A stretch of DNA of 64,000 bases from assembly GCA_030544215.1 (NCBI GenBank), contig JARZZO010000002.1, positions 74,717,150 to 74,781,149 on the forward strand, read 5' to 3'. Positions 61,105 through 64,000 of the stretch are shown here, piece by piece. How positions within the stretch are numbered: position 1 is the first letter of the stretch; each line of letters opens with the position of its first letter. The notes under the pieces are model-generated. The model had not been told where the DNA came from, did not search any database, and saw only the letters and a list, made by a program, of their open reading frames with translations. This DNA comes from Zantedeschia hybrid cultivar (Eukaryota > Streptophyta > Magnoliopsida > Alismatales > Araceae). A program made the translations under genes and the position numbers.

Positions 61105-64000
61105 ATGACAGAACAGGATGTAGAGCAGCATGGTGCTGATCCTGGTTGGCAGTATTGCACACTAGTGGACAATGTTAGGAGGAGGGTCAAATGCAACTGG
61201 TGTGGAAAGGAGATGGGTGGTGGCATCTATCGCCTAAAAAATCATCTTGCTGGCATATCAGGAGATGTCAGTAGATGTGAGTCAGTCTCGCTGGACTTGA
61301 AGAAAGAAATGAGGACTTATATGATGGGTAAAAAAGTACACAAAGATTTATCATCTCAACAATACATAGATTTACAAGATGAGATATCAGCACGCCAGAG
61401 ACGAAGGGATTACAGTCTACCTGTTCAGCGCCCGATCAATTTAGATGATGAGGAGGAGGAGGAGGAGGATGAGGAGGATCCAGATGACCCTGATGCAGAG
61501 TACACCAGAGCTGTTCGTGCCAGTTTGCGGACAAATAGAGAAGATGAGGACTGGCGAAGAGGCATAGAATCATCAGGTGGATCAGTGCCTGCTGCTTCTC
61601 AGCCTGGGAGATTCGTTCCTAGGGGTTCTTCTGGTCGCAGGACTACTAGTTCTATATTGAGTTGTGGACGGACATCAAATGTGGCACGCGGTCCTATGGA
61701 CCAATTTTTGTACATATCAAGGTTTGTCAGACAGCCTGGAATCAAGCAAGCATTAAAAGGAGTCAAGGCATCAGCAAAAAATGCCTTGAAAGGAATTGTG
61801 AAATGGTTTTTACATGCAGGTGTGCCAGCACATGCAACATCTAGTCCATATTTTCAGACGATGGTGGATGCAATTGCAGATGCTGGACCTGGTGTAAAGG
61901 CCCCCACACCTCGCTACATTTATGATGTTGGGCTTGAAGAAGAGTATAATGACTTGAAGGTATGGGTCGACAACTTCAAAAATGTGTGGAGGGAGCGTGG
62001 TTGTACCATCATGTGTGATGGTTGGACAGGGACCACAAGAAGATCCATGATTAATTTCTTTGTGTATTGCAGCGAGGGCACTATTTTTTTGAAGTCTGTG
62101 GATGCCTCAAACAGAATAAAGAATGCTGATTATTTGTACAGGCTAATGAATGACGTGGTAGAGGAAATTGGTGAAGAAAATGTTGTGCAGATAGTCACTG
62201 ACAACGAAGCAAGCTATAAAGCAGCCGGTAATTTGTTGATGCAGAAGAGACACCATTTGTATTGGGTGCCTTGTGCAGCACATTCTATTGACTTGATGAT
62301 GGAGGACATAGGTAAAGATCCTTTTGTTGCTGAGGTGGTATAACATGTTCAGATGATCACGGGATTTATTTATAGTCACAACAGGATCTTACATATGATG
62401 AGAGAACATACAGGTGGACGGGATCTTCTTCGTGCTGGCCCTACTAGATTTGCATCCAACTTCATTTCTTTAGAGAGCCTGAGTAAATACAAGCATCAGT
62501 TGGCCTAGTCAGTCCACTCTGACGAGTTTCTGGCACATATAGGGACACTGAGAGCCGATGCTAGAGAAGTTGCATTGGCAGTGCAATCGCTAGTTGGGGA
62601 GAGAAGTTTTTGGGATAAGGTTTCTCGCTATCTGAAAGTGGTTGAGCTTCTGGTACGTGTTCTGAGGTTAGTTGATGGAGATGACAAAATGACATGGGAT
62701 ATTTGTATGAGGCCATTGATAGAGCAAATGAGCAATTGAGCGAAAGCCTTCCTACTTCTCATGACAAATGGTGAAGGATCATCGATAATAGATGGGAGTT
62801 GACTCTTCATCATGATCTTCATGTTGCTGGTTAATTCTTCATCTATTTAAGTTGATTTTATGTTATTAATTTTTTTCACATTTAATTTTATAACTAATTA
62901 ATATTCAATTTATATGCAGGATATTTTTTCAACCCAAGGTATCAATATAGTGAGAGCGTGCATAATGATAGAGAGGTTTTTCGAGGCACAACTAACGTGA
63001 TTACTAGAATATCAAGGAATACGAATGAAAGGATAGATGCCTTAGCAGAGGTAACGTACAAAGTAGGAGTTTATGAAAATGCATGCGTCTATCATTAACT
63101 TATGTTATTTATATTTATTTTGTAGATAGAGATATTTAAATTGAAGATTGGTATTTATGGAGATGATGACGTCAGGGCTGCACTAACGAGGACAACTCCA
63201 TGTGAATTACATAATAAATAGTCAAATATTAAATTTAATGATGCTACCAGTCTACAATGTAGACTCTACATATGATTATTGATATCGTCGTCTTCTTTTT
63301 TTTTTTGAACAGCTGAATGGTGGATCCAGATTAATTACAGACAAGCTGCCACAAATCCTTTGACGTATGTTGCAGTGCGAGTACTCAGTCAAACCACTTC
63401 TTCCAGTCAATGTGAAAGAAATTGGAGTACATTCAGTCTCATTCACACGAAGGTTCGTAACAGATTGGGGGTTTCTAGGCTGGAGAAGTTGGTGTACTGT
63501 CACTACAACATGCGTCTAAAAATCAGGCAGATTCAGGAAAGACAGAGGCTTGAAAGACAGAGATTCATGGAGTTTGCTGGCAGATCAGTTGATGAGCCTG
63601 TACATCAGATTGATATTGATGAACTGTTAGATGAAGAACACCCACTGCATTCTTGGGTGGAGAGCAGAGCAGCCAGAGATGTACAACCTGAGTTTGATCC
63701 TCAAGATCGGAGTTGGGCAGAAGGTGAATTAGATGCAGTAGTTGCTCGAGATCCTGAATTTCAGACAACACAAGAAGGATGTGCACTAGTTCTTCAGAGG
63801 CGCCGAAAGTCAGCCACACTAGAAGATACTGCTAGAACTTCTACCTCTCAGCCAGCACTCAGGAGATCAGCTACTCAGGTGGATCCACAAAGAAGAAAGA
63901 GCCAGCGAGACCTTCATTGCAGTCATCGAGCAACAAAAAGAGAAAACAATCAAAAGGAAAGTCTAAACAACGAGTGGACCCATCAAAAGGAGAAGAAGGG
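61105..64000 (+). pseudogene. hAT-superfamily transposase with BED finger, multi-exon, inactivated
   Basis: Coding starts at ATG 61105 (MTEQDVEQHGADPGWQY). A BED zinc finger follows (VKCNWCGKEMGGGIYRLKNH, with C..C..H..H), then an acidic stretch (DDEEEEEEDEEDPDDPD). The DUF659/RNase H-like part has CTIMCDGWTGTTRRSMINFF and VQIVTDNEASYKAAGN. Later exons at 62920-63050 (GYFFNPRYQYSESV), 63126-63201 and from 63313 (SEWWIQINYRQAA) carry the hAT dimerisation block VRVLSQTTSSSQCERNWSTF. The last exon stays open to the window end. Lesions: TAA at 62341, TAG at 62506, a one-base deletion near 62690 that shifts the frame, and TGA at 62772. The 3' end lies outside the window. Confidence 0.9.

Overview
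This is a window of flowering-plant nuclear DNA, probably from a monocot. The grounds are GC-rich first exons, intron-split genes with GT..AG borders, a plant-specific GT8 glycosyltransferase, a plant organellar asparaginyl-tRNA synthetase, and dense LINE, Ty3/gypsy, hAT, Helitron and MITE remains with microsatellites. The monocot call is an inference from composition, and I cannot name the genus. No CRISPR array, operon or prokaryotic signal is present.

Layout. 1-15.9 kb is a transposon graveyard: the 5' part of an hAT-like element, two decayed LINE reverse transcriptase pieces, a 590-bp foldback, a Helitron with serially duplicated 5' ends and a long (GA)n tract, a SINE-like unit and short tandem duplications. 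16.3-20.7 kb is an intact five-exon gene (+) whose spliced CDS reads as 498 residues, a PGSIP7/8-type GT8 membrane glycosyltransferase. 22.4-26.9 kb holds Ty3/gypsy-like fragments. 27.5-35.6 kb is a minus-strand gene for a Q-rich, RGG-rich protein with two U1/JAZ-type C2H2 fingers. Its long first intron carries a 170-bp, 98.8% identical copy of exon 1 in inverted orientation. 36-43 kb holds a ~190-bp repeat family in which one unit was hit by both a solo LTR (with 5-bp target duplication) and a Helitron, then a MITE. At 43.16 kb the first exon of an organellar asparaginyl-tRNA synthetase starts (+). No further exon of it is recognisable up to 64 kb, where the DNA holds three LINEs, inverted repeat modules and finally an intron-containing hAT/BED transposase pseudogene with a 153-bp tandem array in its 5' intron.

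Host genes in this window therefore act independently: cell-wall or lipid glycosylation (GT8), probable RNA binding (zinc-finger protein), and organellar translation (AsnRS). The most unusual feature is the inverted exon copy, which would let the zinc-finger pre-mRNA fold into a long, nearly perfect double-stranded stem including coding sequence.
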